A stretch of 64,000 nucleotides of DNA from Trebonia sp963773105 (GCA_963773105.1 CAVZAA010000007.1:186001-250000), one strand, 5' to 3'. Numbered from the stretch's first letter, positions 9,734-18,636 are shown. Numbers and translations: made by a program. The notes: generated from the letters alone by a model not told the origin.

Positions 9734-10159
9734 GTGACTTACTCGCCTCCGCCTGGGCAGCCGTACTACGGGCCCCCGGGACAGCCTTACCCGCCGTATC
9801 AGCAGCCCTACCTGCCCTATCCGGCCGCGCCGCCGACGAATGGGCTGGCCATCGCCTCGCTGGTCTGCGGGGTGGGCACGTTCGTGATCGGGCTCAGCTT
9901 CCTTCCCGCGATCATCTGCGGCCACATCGCGCGACGTCAGATCAGGGAGACCGGGGAACAGGGCGGCGGCCTGGCCCTGGCGGGTCTCATTCTCGGCTAC
10001 GTCGGCGGTGCCCTGTTCATCGCGGCCGTGCTGGTCATCGTCTTCCTGGTGGCCAAGGTTTCCAGCTCCGTTTCGGTCGCGCACGGTGTCCCGGTTCCCG
10101 GCGGACCCGCGGTTCCGGTTCTCCCGGTTATCGCGTCTGTCCCGGGCGCAGGCAACTGA
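9734..10159 (+). CDS. DUF4190 membrane protein (first tandem copy)
   Basis: 141 residues with a Pro/Tyr-rich N-terminus (YSPPPGQPYYGPPGQPYPPY) and a DUF4190 core: NGLAIASLVCGV, PAIICGHIARRQIRETGEQGGG, LALAGLILGYVGG, giving two membrane segments. GTG 9734 is chosen because the paralogue downstream has the same GGCTGGGATC-GTG context. Function of the family is unknown. Confidence 0.8.
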   Translation: MTYSPPPGQPYYGPPGQPYPPYQQPYLPYPAAPPTNGLAIASLVCGVGTFVIGLSFLPAIICGHIARRQIRETGEQGGGLALAGLILGYVGGALFIAAVLVIVFLVAKVSSSVSVAHGVPVPGGPAVPVLPVIASVPGAGN

Positions 10160-10175
10160 CAAGGGGGCTGGGATC

Positions 10176-10628
10176 GTGGCTTATTCGCCTCCGCCGGGGC
10201 AGCCGTATTACGGGCCCCCGGGACAGCCTTATCCGCCGTATCAGGGGCCTTACTCGCCCTATGGGGCCGTGCCGCCGACCAACGGGATGGCCATCACGTC
10301 GCTGGTCTGCGGCATCACCTCGTTCGTGGTGGGGGTTACCTTCATTCCGGCGATCATCTTCGGGCATATCGCGCAACGGCAGATCCGCCGGACCGGAGAG
10401 CGGGGCGACGGCCTGGCCCTGGCCGGCCTCATTCTGGGCTACGTCGGCGGTGCGCTCTTTTTCGGGCTGGTCCTCGCGATCGCCGTGTTTGCGGTCAGGG
10501 CCGGGCACAGCGGTTCCGCCCCGCACGCGGTCACCGTCCCCTTCATCCAAAACCCGCCCGCCGTCCCGGTTGCCCCTGCTTTCCACCCTCCCGTAGTCGT
10601 CCTGCCGTACGTGAAGCCCGGGAACTGA
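10176..10628 (+). CDS. DUF4190 membrane protein (second tandem copy)
   Basis: 150 residues and a clear paralogue of the gene 17 bases upstream: same Pro/Tyr-rich head, then NGMAITSLVCGI, PAIIFGHIAQRQIRRTGERGDG, LALAGLILGYVGG and a longer hydrophobic tail. The start GTG 10176 follows AAGGGGGCTGGGATC, a good ribosome site. A local duplication has produced the pair; the C-terminal extracytoplasmic tails differ most. Confidence 0.8.
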   Translation: MAYSPPPGQPYYGPPGQPYPPYQGPYSPYGAVPPTNGMAITSLVCGITSFVVGVTFIPAIIFGHIAQRQIRRTGERGDGLALAGLILGYVGGALFFGLVLAIAVFAVRAGHSGSAPHAVTVPFIQNPPAVPVAPAFHPPVVVLPYVKPGN

Positions 10629-10648
10629 TCGGCGGGCGTCGCGGGTTG

Positions 10649-13600
10649 TTATCCGTTTCCCGTTGGCAGCCCGCGGGCGGGCACGGGATCGCCGGCGGGC
10701 AGCGCGATCGGCGCGCGCCTGGTGTCCAGGGCGGGCGATCCATTGCGGGGCGGGGCGACTTCGCGCGCCGATGGGGCCGGCGCCCGCGTTGGCGGGGCCT
10801 CTGCGCTGGGCGGAGTCACCGCGCTGGGCGGAGTCACCGCGGTGCGGTCAGGGGCCGGGTCGGCAGGCCGGGCCGAGTTGTCGAGCGGTGGCGGCGGTGG
10901 TTCCAGGTCGTCGGCCGGCGCTTCCACCTCGCCCGGCTGGACGGTCTCGTCGTCGAGCGGTGGCGGCGGCGCCGGGGGATTGGCGCGGACGGCCTCCGCG
11001 TAGGCGGCGTGGAGCTTGGCCAGTTCGGCCTCCGGGTCGGCGAACCAGCTGGTGGACCACAGCCGGTGAACCCGCCAGCCGAGCCGCTCCAGGTGCTCCT
11101 TGCGCAGCCGGTCGCGATCGCGGACGCTGCCGGAGTCCCGGTAGCCTGCGCCGTCCGCCTCGACCGCGAGGATCATCTGCGACGGGTCGTCCGGGTGGGC
11201 GGCGGCGAAATCGACCCGGTAGCCGCCGACGCCGTACTGCGGCACCAGCGTGATGCCGAGCGCGGCGAGCCGCGCCGCCACGTCCGCCTCGAAGGCCGAC
11301 CGCGAGCCGCTCCCCGACCCGGACGCCGCCACCGGCACCCCGCCCGCGCCGGCGTATTCGAGGTACTCGGCTAGCATCCGCGCGCCCGGCTTGGTGAGCT
11401 TGCCCGGATCCACGTCGTGGCTGGCGAACGAGCTGACCACGGTGAGGCGGCGCTTGGCGCGGGTCGCGGCGACGTTCAGCCGGCGCTCGCCGCCCGACCG
11501 CAGCAGCGGCCCCCACTGGTAGCGCATCCGCCCGTCGCGGTGCTTGCCGTACCCGACGGACAAGATGATCGCGTCCCGCTCGTCGCCCTGCACGCGCTCC
11601 AGGTTCTTGACGAAGAAAGGCTCGGGCACGTCCTCGGCGAAGAACGACTCCAGGCTGGCCGAGCCGGCCCTGGTCAGCGCGGTGCGCACGGCCGTGTCGA
11701 TCCGCTCCGCGTGCCGCATGCCGAGGGCGATCACGCCGAGCAACTCCGTCGGCCGGGACCGGGCGTGCTCCAGTACGAGCCGGACGACCTCGGTGACCTC
11801 GGCGCCGACGGAAGACTCCTGGCCCGGCGCCGCGTCCTGGGCGACCACCACGTGCTGCAGGCAGTCGTCCCTGGCCACGCCGGGGAACGTGGTCAACGAG
11901 CCGCCGTAGATCCGGTCGTTGGAGAACGCCACCAGCCGCTCGTCTCTGCTTCGGTAGTGCCAGTTCAACGGGCAGGTCGGCAGCAGCGGCCGGAGCGCGT
12001 CGAGCACGGATTCGAACCCGGCCCCGAACGACACCGTTCCGTCGTCCGGATCGTCATCGTCGGCCGCGTCGCCGGAGTCGACCTGCCGGAAGAAGTTGGT
12101 CGGCGGCAGCTGCCGGTCGTCGCCCGCGACCACCACCTGGTGCGCCCTGATCATGGACCCGATCGCGTCGGCGGGCACGATCTGGCTCGCCTCGTCGAAG
12201 ATAACCAGGTCAAACAGCCGGGTGAGCGGCAGTACCTGGCTGACCATCAGCGGTGACATCGCCCAGCAGGGCTTGAGCGCGAACAGCACGTCGGCGGTCT
12301 GGTCGAGCAGCCGCCGCAGCGGCAGGTGCCCCCGGCGCAGCGCCGCCTGCTTGCGGATCACCCGCGCCTGCAGCGGATGCCGGTCCACCGTCTCGCGCAG
12401 CTGCCCGGCCCAGGCACTGCGTACCCGGGCCCGGTTGGCGGCCAGATGCTCGGTGTCGCGGAGGCGGAAGTCCTCGGCGATCTCGTCGAGGGCGGCACCG
12501 TACTCCGCGCCGTAGTCAGGGTCGCGGATCCGGATCTGGTCCAGGATCGACCGGTGCCAGGCATAGTCGAACGCCGCCGCGACCTGATCGGGCGCCACCG
12601 ACTCCGCGCCCACCTCGTCAAGCAGCGGGGCGAGCCCATAGACGCCGAAACCGGCCGCCAGGTGCCGCAGCCGCGGTAGCTTCCAGGGCGTCTCCTGGTC
12701 GGCCGCCAGCGCCGTCGCCGCCGCCTCCGGGTCATCCTCGAGGCCGGCCAGCGGGGCAGCCGCCCGCAGCGCGGTCAGCTGCCGCTCGCACTCGTCCCAG
12801 CCCTGCGCGAGCGCGGGGTAGTCGGACGGCAGCCGCGGCTCGCCGGGGGCGCCCGCGGCGGGCCTGGCACCGAGCAAGGCCGCCCATTCCGCCTGCGCCT
12901 CGCGGCGCAGTGCGCGGCGCTCGCGGAACCCCCGGCCAGGCTGGCCCGCCTGGTGCAGCAGGGCGAGGACCCGAGTCAGCCGGGTCCGTTCGAGATAACT
13001 GAGGGAAGCCGCAGTGGGCAGGCCCAGTTCGCTGCAGGCGGCGGCCAGCCGGGCAGCCAGCCGGGGCAGTGTCCTGCTGGACAGCGTCACGGCGAGCTCG
13101 ATCGCCTCGTGCGCCTGCGCGCGGGTGCCGATGGCGGCGCCGTACCAGGGGGTGCTGCCCGTGCGCAGCGAGAAGCCGCCCAGCCGGGTGAACTCGCGCA
13201 GCGCATCGCGGATCTCGTCGGCGATGTCGGGAGTGATCTCCTCCGGCGTGGCCAGCCGCGCGCTGACCCGGGCCGCGTCGGGGACGCCAAGCAGCGCCGA
13301 CTGCACCTGGTAGGCCGACAGCCGCCACGGTTCGTGCACCCGGTGCAGGGCGGCCGCGTGCCGCCGCAGCCGCTGCTGGCGGTCGGTCAGCCGACGGTGC
13401 AGCGCGGCGGTGTCGGGCGCGGTCGCGTGCTCGGCCAGGTCGAGGGTGGCGCCCAGGTCGGCGGCGATCCGCTGGCGGTCGCGGGCGCCCTCGTGGATGT
13501 CGAGAACCAGATCGCCCAGGTTCACGCCGACCAGCCGGGACAGCACCGCGTCGATCGCCGCCCGCTTCTCGGCCACGAACAGCACCTTGCGGCCGCGGGC

Positions 13601-14515
13601 CACCATCGCGGCGATCAGGTTCGCGATCGTCTGGCTCTTGCCGGTGCCGGGCGGACCGTGGATGACCAGGCTGCGTCCGGCCACAACGGCGTCGATGGCG
13701 CTGCGCTGGGAGGAGTCGGCGTCGAGGACGGAGAAGTCGTTCTCCGGCGCGTCGACGCCGTCGCCCGCCGGCAGGCCGGGATCGCCATCGCGATCGGGCT
13801 CGGCCGCCACCAGTTGCTGCGCGTCCGCGTCGCCCGCGATGGCGGCCACCAGGTCGCTGTCGGCGAGCAGGTCGCCGGCCGCCTCGAGGTCGCGCACCAT
13901 CGGCAGCTTGGCGTAGGTGAACGTACCGATGACCTTGCGTTTCTCGATCGCGAAGCCGGGGATCTCGGCCTGCGCGGCGGCCTTGGCGAGCTGCGCGGCG
14001 ATCCGCTCCTGGTCGGGCTTCTCGATCACCGCGCCGAACACGCTGGCCAGCTTGTGCAGCAGCACCGGGTTGACCTCGACCTCATCGTCCAGGACCAGGT
14101 CGAAGTCGTCGTACCTGGCCCTGGTTGGCGTGATCGTCAGCCCCCGCAGCAGCACCGGCGCGGCAGGCTCAAGGAACAGCTCGTCCCAGCGGGCCAGCCC
14201 GGTGGCCAGGTAGCCGGCCCGGATTCCGCGCTCCTCGGTGAGCTCGCGGGCCTTGCGGTAGATCGTCTGCATCCGGCGAATGGCGTCGGCGCGGATGTCG
14301 GCGTCCTTGAACAGGCGCGTGAGCCTGCTTCCGCCGGTCTTCTCGAACCGCTCCATTGCGTCGGGATCGGCGCTGGCGAGGTCGAGGGTGCCGGCCCGGC
14401 GGTCCTTGTAGTAGAGCAGGGTGTTCCGCCCACCGAGGTCGGTCAGCGCGTCGATCCACTGGCGCTGAGCGGCGGCGATCAGTTCGAGGTGGCGGGCGTC
14501 GTTTGGTTCTGTCAC
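10649..14515 (-). CDS. DUF4011-type superfamily 1 helicase with C-terminal endonuclease domain
   Basis: 1288 residues. The N-terminal DUF4011-like region begins RQWIDALTDLGGRNTLLYY. Then comes a split SF1 helicase: Walker A GPPGTGKSQTIANLIA, a long helical insertion, DEAD-box-like FDEASQIVPADAIGS, GDDRQLPPTNFF, VQGDERDAIILS, and RRLNVAATRAKR. After it is a Vsr/PD-(D/E)XK-like fold (FEADVAARLAALG, VDFAAAHPDD, LAVEADGAGY, RLWSTSWF) and a Pro-rich tail. GTG 14515 follows GAAAGGGG and is preferred to 14566. Families of this build include defence and repair nucleases; the role here is unproven. Confidence 0.85.
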   Translation of the reverse strand: MTEPNDARHLELIAAAQRQWIDALTDLGGRNTLLYYKDRRAGTLDLASADPDAMERFEKTGGSRLTRLFKDADIRADAIRRMQTIYRKARELTEERGIRAGYLATGLARWDELFLEPAAPVLLRGLTITPTRARYDDFDLVLDDEVEVNPVLLHKLASVFGAVIEKPDQERIAAQLAKAAAQAEIPGFAIEKRKVIGTFTYAKLPMVRDLEAAGDLLADSDLVAAIAGDADAQQLVAAEPDRDGDPGLPAGDGVDAPENDFSVLDADSSQRSAIDAVVAGRSLVIHGPPGTGKSQTIANLIAAMVARGRKVLFVAEKRAAIDAVLSRLVGVNLGDLVLDIHEGARDRQRIAADLGATLDLAEHATAPDTAALHRRLTDRQQRLRRHAAALHRVHEPWRLSAYQVQSALLGVPDAARVSARLATPEEITPDIADEIRDALREFTRLGGFSLRTGSTPWYGAAIGTRAQAHEAIELAVTLSSRTLPRLAARLAAACSELGLPTAASLSYLERTRLTRVLALLHQAGQPGRGFRERRALRREAQAEWAALLGARPAAGAPGEPRLPSDYPALAQGWDECERQLTALRAAAPLAGLEDDPEAAATALAADQETPWKLPRLRHLAAGFGVYGLAPLLDEVGAESVAPDQVAAAFDYAWHRSILDQIRIRDPDYGAEYGAALDEIAEDFRLRDTEHLAANRARVRSAWAGQLRETVDRHPLQARVIRKQAALRRGHLPLRRLLDQTADVLFALKPCWAMSPLMVSQVLPLTRLFDLVIFDEASQIVPADAIGSMIRAHQVVVAGDDRQLPPTNFFRQVDSGDAADDDDPDDGTVSFGAGFESVLDALRPLLPTCPLNWHYRSRDERLVAFSNDRIYGGSLTTFPGVARDDCLQHVVVAQDAAPGQESSVGAEVTEVVRLVLEHARSRPTELLGVIALGMRHAERIDTAVRTALTRAGSASLESFFAEDVPEPFFVKNLERVQGDERDAIILSVGYGKHRDGRMRYQWGPLLRSGGERRLNVAATRAKRRLTVVSSFASHDVDPGKLTKPGARMLAEYLEYAGAGGVPVAASGSGSGSRSAFEADVAARLAALGITLVPQYGVGGYRVDFAAAHPDDPSQMILAVEADGAGYRDSGSVRDRDRLRKEHLERLGWRVHRLWSTSWFADPEAELAKLHAAYAEAVRANPPAPPPPLDDETVQPGEVEAPADDLEPPPPPLDNSARPADPAPDRTAVTPPSAVTPPSAEAPPTRAPAPSAREVAPPRNGSPALDTRRAPIALPAGDPVPARGLPTGNG

Positions 14516-14768
14516 GGGGCCCCTTTCGCGCGGGACCCTTCCGCTTCCCCGCGGGAAAGCAAGCAAACCCTGTTGTCTGAGGGCGACAGAAAGTCAGGAA
14601 ACCCAGTTCTTGGGCGGCGCGCGTAGCTGATCATTACCATTCTGTCTCCGAACACGGGATAATAGGGCGACGGATCGACACAGTTGTTGTTGGTGCCGGT
14701 GACATCGCGGGCGGGGCCTGGCCGGCCGCGGTTCGCTTGAGATGTGCGTTTGAGGAAGGGGATGCAGC

Positions 14769-14936
14769 ATGGCGGCGATGAAGCCGCGGACGGGCGATGG
14801 CCCGCTCGAGGTGACCAAGGAGGGCCGTGGCATCGTGATGCGCGTCCCGCTTGAGGGCGGCGGCAGGCTCGTTGTCGAGCTGTCAGCCGACGAGGCCGCG
14901 AAGCTTGGCGACGCACTTGCGGCGGCGGTCGGCTAG
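14769..14936 (+). CDS. DUF3117 small conserved protein
   Basis: 55 residues reading MAAMKPRTGDGPLEVTKEGR... and ending LGDALAAAVG, which I recognise as the near-invariant actinobacterial DUF3117 family (Rv1211-like). AGGAAGGGG precedes the ATG. In mycobacteria it lies close to the O-methyltransferase and sigE, as here. Function unknown. Confidence 0.9.
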   Translation: MAAMKPRTGDGPLEVTKEGRGIVMRVPLEGGGRLVVELSADEAAKLGDALAAAVG

Positions 14937-15017
14937 GCCCGCGTCATCGGCCGCGCCGCCGCCTGGGACCGCGGTGCCGCCGATGCGAAGCCACGCGTCC
15001 GTTCCCGATGATCGGTT

Positions 15018-15587
15018 CTATCTTTTGATTGCTGCGAGCATCCCGCCCGCGATGGGCAGCAGCAGCGGCACCAGCCGCTCGTCGGCTGTCACCATATCGG
15101 CCAGTTCGCTCGCGCCGTCCTCGGCCGGCCCCGCGCTCGGCGGCAGTGCGTCGTTGAAGACGATGATGCCGCCGACGCGGAGCAGTCGCAGCCCGGCGGT
15201 CAGATAGTCCGGGTAATGCGCCTGGTCGGCGTCGCAGAACACCAGGTCATAGGCCCCGTCAGAGAGCCGCGGTAGAACCTCGAGCGCGCGGCCGAGGATA
15301 AGGCGGGCCTGATTCGTTGCGAAGCCGGCCTGCACAAACGCCTTGCGTGCCAGCCGGTGATGCTCGGGCTCGGTATCGACGCTGGTCAGCACCGCGCTGG
15401 GGCGCATGCCGCGGAGCAGCCAGATGCCGGAACTGCCGCAGCCAGTGCCGATCTCGACAACGGCGCGCGCGCCGATGGCCGCCGCCAGGAACCGCAGCGC
15501 GGCGCCGATGGCGGGCGCGACCGGCGGCGTCCCGCCGAGCTCGGCGGCGTTGGCTCGAGCGGTCAGCAGCGGTTCGTCCTCAACCAC
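15018..15587 (-). CDS. O-methyltransferase, SAM-dependent (Rv1220c-like)
   Basis: 189 residues. Class I methyltransferase of the methyltransf_24/caffeoyl-CoA type: VVEIGTGCGSSGIWLLRGM (SAM motif I), VDTEPEH, YDLVFCDADQAHYPDY, GGIIVFNDALPPS. It is divergent from sigE, the same arrangement as Rv1220c-sigE in Mycobacterium. Substrate unknown. The GTG start at 15587 is the best available; the frame stays open upstream without a better start. Confidence 0.85.
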   Translation of the reverse strand: MVEDEPLLTARANAAELGGTPPVAPAIGAALRFLAAAIGARAVVEIGTGCGSSGIWLLRGMRPSAVLTSVDTEPEHHRLARKAFVQAGFATNQARLILGRALEVLPRLSDGAYDLVFCDADQAHYPDYLTAGLRLLRVGGIIVFNDALPPSAGPAEDGASELADMVTADERLVPLLLPIAGGMLAAIKR

Positions 15588-15660
15588 CTGAGCCGCCTCG
15601 TCGTAGTCGATGACTGGCCCCCTTCGAGAAGCTCTCTCAACCGGTGAGCCTAGCCAATTT

Positions 15661-15706
15661 GGCTGGTCCGTGGAACCTTATGCAGCTGGTCGGTGGAACC
15701 TTATGC
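15661..15706 (+). repeat. 23-bp tandem repeat overlapping the sigE promoter
   Basis: Two adjacent copies (15661-15683 and 15684-15706) share CTGGTC-GTGGAACCTTATGC with only two mismatches. Each carries GGAACC, the -35 element recognised by ECF sigma factors, so the repeat duplicates the -35 box in front of sigE. Confidence 0.8.
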
Positions 15707-15720
15707 TAGTGAGGACCGTT
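15695..15720 (+). promoter_or_regulatory. ECF-type (SigE-like) autoregulatory promoter
   Basis: GGAACC (15695-15700), 16 bases, then CGTT (15717-15720) matches the GGAAC-N16/17-CGTT consensus of SigE-family ECF promoters. Expected transcription start is about 6-10 bases downstream, next to ATG 15730, so the transcript would be leaderless or nearly so. Confidence 0.75.
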
Positions 15721-15729
15721 AGTCAGTCG

Positions 15730-16326
15730 ATGAGCGAGAGCCACTTTCTTGTGACAGAACTGGCGATCACCGGGCAAGATGATCGCGACCCCGAGCAGGC
15801 CCAGTGGGTGGCCCCCAGCTGGGACGAGATCGTGCGCGCTCATTCGGCCCGGGTGTACCGCCTCGCCTACCGGCTCACCGGCAACCAGCACGACGCGGAG
15901 GACCTGACGCAGGAGGTCTTCGTCCGCGTGTTCCGCTCCCTCGCCAGTTACACGCCCGGCACCTTCGAGGGCTGGCTGCACCGGATCACCACCAACCTGT
16001 TCCTCGACGGCGCCCGGCGGCGGCAGCGGATCAGGTTCGAGGGTCTCGGCGATGACGTCTCCCTGCGGTTTCCCGGCAGCGAGGCGTCGCCCGCCCAGGT
16101 CTGGGACGACAGCCATCTGGACGGGGACATTCAGGCGGCGCTGCAGGCGCTGCCGCCGGACTACCGGGCCGCCGTGGTGCTGTGCGACATCGAGGGGTTC
16201 TCCTACGAGGAAATCGCGGCCACCATGGGCGTGAAGCTCGGCACGGTACGCAGCCGAATCCACCGCGGCCGCGCGCAGCTGCGCGCCGCCCTCGCGCACC
16301 GGGAACGGCAGGTGCGGGAGCGATGA
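15730..16326 (+). CDS. sigE: ECF RNA polymerase sigma factor SigE-type
   Basis: Directs RNA polymerase to envelope-stress genes. Region 2 is YRLAYRLTGNQHDAEDLTQEVFVRVFRSL; region 4 is ALPPDYRAAVVLCDIEGFSYEEIAATMGVKLGTVRSRIHRGR. The sequence closely follows mycobacterial SigE. The frame is open from 15610, but ATG 15730 fits the mapped promoter motif; GTG 15751 is an alternative. Its stop overlaps the anti-sigma ATG. Confidence 0.93.
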   Translation: MSESHFLVTELAITGQDDRDPEQAQWVAPSWDEIVRAHSARVYRLAYRLTGNQHDAEDLTQEVFVRVFRSLASYTPGTFEGWLHRITTNLFLDGARRRQRIRFEGLGDDVSLRFPGSEASPAQVWDDSHLDGDIQAALQALPPDYRAAVVLCDIEGFSYEEIAATMGVKLGTVRSRIHRGRAQLRAALAHRERQVRER

Positions 16327-16898
16327 GCCATCTGGGAACGCTGATCTCCGCCCTTATCGACGGTGAGCTGGCGGGCGCGGAGCTTGACCGGGCGAACGCG
16401 CACCTGGCCGGGTGCGACGCCTGCCGGACCGAGGCCGCGCAGCTACGGGAGCTCAAACGCGAGCTGAGCGCTCTGGGCGAGCTCGAGGCGGCCGACGCGG
16501 TGACCAGGCGGCTGCTGGCGATAACCCATCAGAACGGCCCGGTGACGGCGCGGCCGCTGCCGCGGCAGCCGGGCCGGCGGGCGCGTCGTCGGCGGGGGCG
16601 CTACGTGATGTGGAGCGCGATGTCGATCGTGGTGGTCGGGGTCGGCGCCGCCGCCTTCGGCATGGGCGGATCGTCTTCCGGCGGCAACGAGCCGCAGATC
16701 ACACCGCAGCTCGAGGTGTTCGACATGCAGCACGCGATCACCTCGGGCGATGTCCCTTTCGCCGATCCGTCGAACACGCGTCTGCAGCCATCGCCCAAGG
16801 CGTCGAAGCGGACGCTGCTGCGGGCGTCGCCCAAGGTCTCGGCCAAGGCGTCGCCCAAGGTCTCGGCCAAGGTCACGGCGGAGGCGACCAGGCCGTGA
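16323..16898 (+). CDS. Zinc-binding anti-sigma factor (RseA-like)
   Basis: 191 residues. The ZAS/zf-HC2 motif AHLAGCDACRTE (HxxxCxxC) near residue 30 binds sigma; one membrane segment (about 97-116, MWSAMSIVVVGVGAAAFGMG) anchors it, and an extracytoplasmic tail ends in SPKVSAK-type repeats. ATGA overlap with sigE gives coupled synthesis. It is the expected membrane partner that holds SigE inactive until envelope stress. Confidence 0.9.
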   Translation: MSHLGTLISALIDGELAGAELDRANAHLAGCDACRTEAAQLRELKRELSALGELEAADAVTRRLLAITHQNGPVTARPLPRQPGRRARRRRGRYVMWSAMSIVVVGVGAAAFGMGGSSSGGNEPQITPQLEVFDMQHAITSGDVPFADPSNTRLQPSPKASKRTLLRASPKVSAKASPKVSAKVTAEATRP

Positions 16899-18121
16899 GA
16901 CGCCACCTCGGACTGCTCGTCAGCGCCGTGGTGACGGTTACCATCCCCGGCGTGCTGGCGGTGCTCGCGATTCTGGGGCATCAGCACGCGGTCGCCGGGA
17001 AGGACGCGTCGTCGGCCACCGCCGCGGTCGCCGACGAATCCGCCGTCGGCCCGCTCCCGGTGGCGCCTGCCAACACGAACCTGTCGGTGCGGAACTCGGT
17101 CGCCGCCTTGCAGCGGACGTCGGGCTCGCCGGTGACGGTCTTCAGCGACGTGGCCGCCAGCCAGCAGGCGTTCGCGATGCGCCTGCTCGGCCGGGCGGCG
17201 GAGGCCGGCCAGGCCACGTCGTTCCAGGGCGTCGAGGTGACCCGCGAGCTGGGCGTGGACGGCCAGGTGACGGTGGTCTCGCAGGTCTCGCACCAGGCCG
17301 GCGGGCTGACGCTCATCCGAACCACGAGCGGCGCCACGCCGGTCGTCTCCTACGACTCCGGTGACGGCTCGCCCGCCGGGGTCTTCGGCGTCACCAGCGC
17401 GCAGGTGGCGCTGGTGGGCAAGCACTACGTCGCCGCCTACCGGGGCACCGGCGCATCGAGCGGCAGGCCCGCGTCGATCGTCGAGGTGTACCGATTCGAC
17501 GGCTCCCTGGCCGCGCGGTTCTGGCTCGACAGCCGGACGCTGGTGCCGCTGCGGCGTGAGGACTTCGACCCATCGGACAATCTGGTCAGCGACCAGATGT
17601 TCACCCAGATCCGGTTCGGCCCGGTTACGGAGAGCCCGGCCGCCGCGAAGATGGAAGCCCCGGCGCTGGCCGCCTCGTCGGCCGCGGCCTGGGTCGCGGC
17701 GAGTTCCCCCGCCACGATGCTCGCGTCGCTGGCCGGGCGGGGCGTGCGGCTGCCGGGCACCCTGCTGGCGGGCCTGCCCCTGTACGCGGCGGCGTGGAGC
17801 GGGACCGGGGCCGACCAGGTCACCGACCTGGAGTACTCGGACGGATTGTCGGTCATCTCGCTCTTCGTCCAGCGGGGCACCCTGGCCGCGTCCATGGCCG
17901 GGTGGCGGCCGCTGAGCCTGGATGGCTACCGGGTCTACGCCAGCGGTCACTCGGTCACCTGGGCCGGGCACGGCGAGGTGTACACGATGATCGCCGACGC
18001 CTCGCCGCAGACGGTAGTGGAGGCCGTCGCCACGCTGCCGGACGGCGCGCAGCCGGGCCTGGTGGACCGGCTCGGGCGCGGCCTCGACCGGCTGGCTCAC
18101 CTGGTTGATCCGTTTGCCTGA
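16895..18121 (+). CDS. RseB/MucB-like periplasmic or extracytoplasmic sigma regulator
   Basis: 408 residues. An N-terminal membrane or signal segment (GLLVSAVVTVTIPGVLAVLAIL) precedes a LolA/RseB-like beta-rich domain: RLLGRAAEAGQATSFQGVEVTREL, VVSYDSGDG, HYVAAYRGTG, ARFWLDSRTLVPLRREDF. A second C-terminal domain (LPLYAAAWSGTGADQVTDLEYSDGL...) resembles the MucB C-terminal half. GTGA overlap with the anti-sigma gene makes sigE-rseA-rseB one unit. Mycobacteria carry the HtrA protease at this position. The assignment is by pattern and context. Confidence 0.7.
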   Translation: MRRHLGLLVSAVVTVTIPGVLAVLAILGHQHAVAGKDASSATAAVADESAVGPLPVAPANTNLSVRNSVAALQRTSGSPVTVFSDVAASQQAFAMRLLGRAAEAGQATSFQGVEVTRELGVDGQVTVVSQVSHQAGGLTLIRTTSGATPVVSYDSGDGSPAGVFGVTSAQVALVGKHYVAAYRGTGASSGRPASIVEVYRFDGSLAARFWLDSRTLVPLRREDFDPSDNLVSDQMFTQIRFGPVTESPAAAKMEAPALAASSAAAWVAASSPATMLASLAGRGVRLPGTLLAGLPLYAAAWSGTGADQVTDLEYSDGLSVISLFVQRGTLAASMAGWRPLSLDGYRVYASGHSVTWAGHGEVYTMIADASPQTVVEAVATLPDGAQPGLVDRLGRGLDRLAHLVDPFA

Positions 18122-18165
18122 CGGTCTAGAGTAGGTGTGAGTATCGCCGGTAGACGGAGTGCTGA

Positions 18166-18573
18166 GTGATTTTTGACCTATCCGTGGGCAAGATCCTGAT
18201 CTTGGCTGTGATCGCGCTTATCGTTTTCGGCCCCAACGAGCTGCCCAAGGTGGCCGCTCAGGCTGGACGGATGCTGCGCGACCTGCGGAAGATCGCCGAG
18301 GGGGCCAAGGCGGACCTGCGAGAAGGGCTGGGCCCCGAGTTCCATGACTTCGACTTCGAGGACCTGCACCCGAAGAACTTCGTGCGCAAGCACCTGTTCG
18401 ACGAGGACGAGCAGCAGGAGCTGTTCGACCAGTTCAGGATGACCACGGACGGCACCACCGAGGCGATGACGCCGGCCGTGGCCGGGCAGCAGATCGGCAA
18501 CGGCAACGGGAACGCCGCCAGGGCCACGATCAGGGACGGCGAAGAGCCGCCCTTCGACTTCGAGGCCACCTGA
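18166..18573 (+). CDS. tatB: Twin-arginine translocase subunit TatB
   Basis: 135 residues. The N-terminal membrane helix is followed by the FGPNELPK hinge and an amphipathic helix (AAQAGRMLRDLRKIAEGAKADLREG), then an acidic, poorly conserved tail. It acts with TatA and TatC in export of folded proteins such as the Tat-signal EfeB encoded nearby. GTG start. Position after sigE-rseA matches mycobacteria. Confidence 0.92.
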   Translation: MIFDLSVGKILILAVIALIVFGPNELPKVAAQAGRMLRDLRKIAEGAKADLREGLGPEFHDFDFEDLHPKNFVRKHLFDEDEQQELFDQFRMTTDGTTEAMTPAVAGQQIGNGNGNAARATIRDGEEPPFDFEAT

Positions 18574-18606
18574 GCCATCCTGGCCGCCTGAGCCATCCTG
18601 GCCGCC
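18571..18606. repeat. 18-bp direct repeat after tatB
   Basis: The unit TGAGCCATCCTGGCCGCC occurs twice head to tail, starting at the tatB stop codon. A GGCTCA triplet repeat follows at 18633-18650. Origin unknown, possibly slippage. Confidence 0.8.
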
Positions 18607-18636
18607 TGACGGCGGCCCTGGCTTGCGTCAGGCGGC
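18601..18636. terminator. Bidirectional hairpin between tatB and mrp
   Basis: GCCGCCTGAC pairs perfectly with GTCAGGCGGC over a 16-base loop. It lies between two convergent genes, so it probably ends both transcripts. Confidence 0.7.

Noticed and set aside
9631..10596. 321-codon plus-strand frame over the DUF4190 pair
   Set aside because: Out-of-frame shadow with Arg/Ser/Pro bias; the two DUF4190 frames have matching starts and membrane segments.
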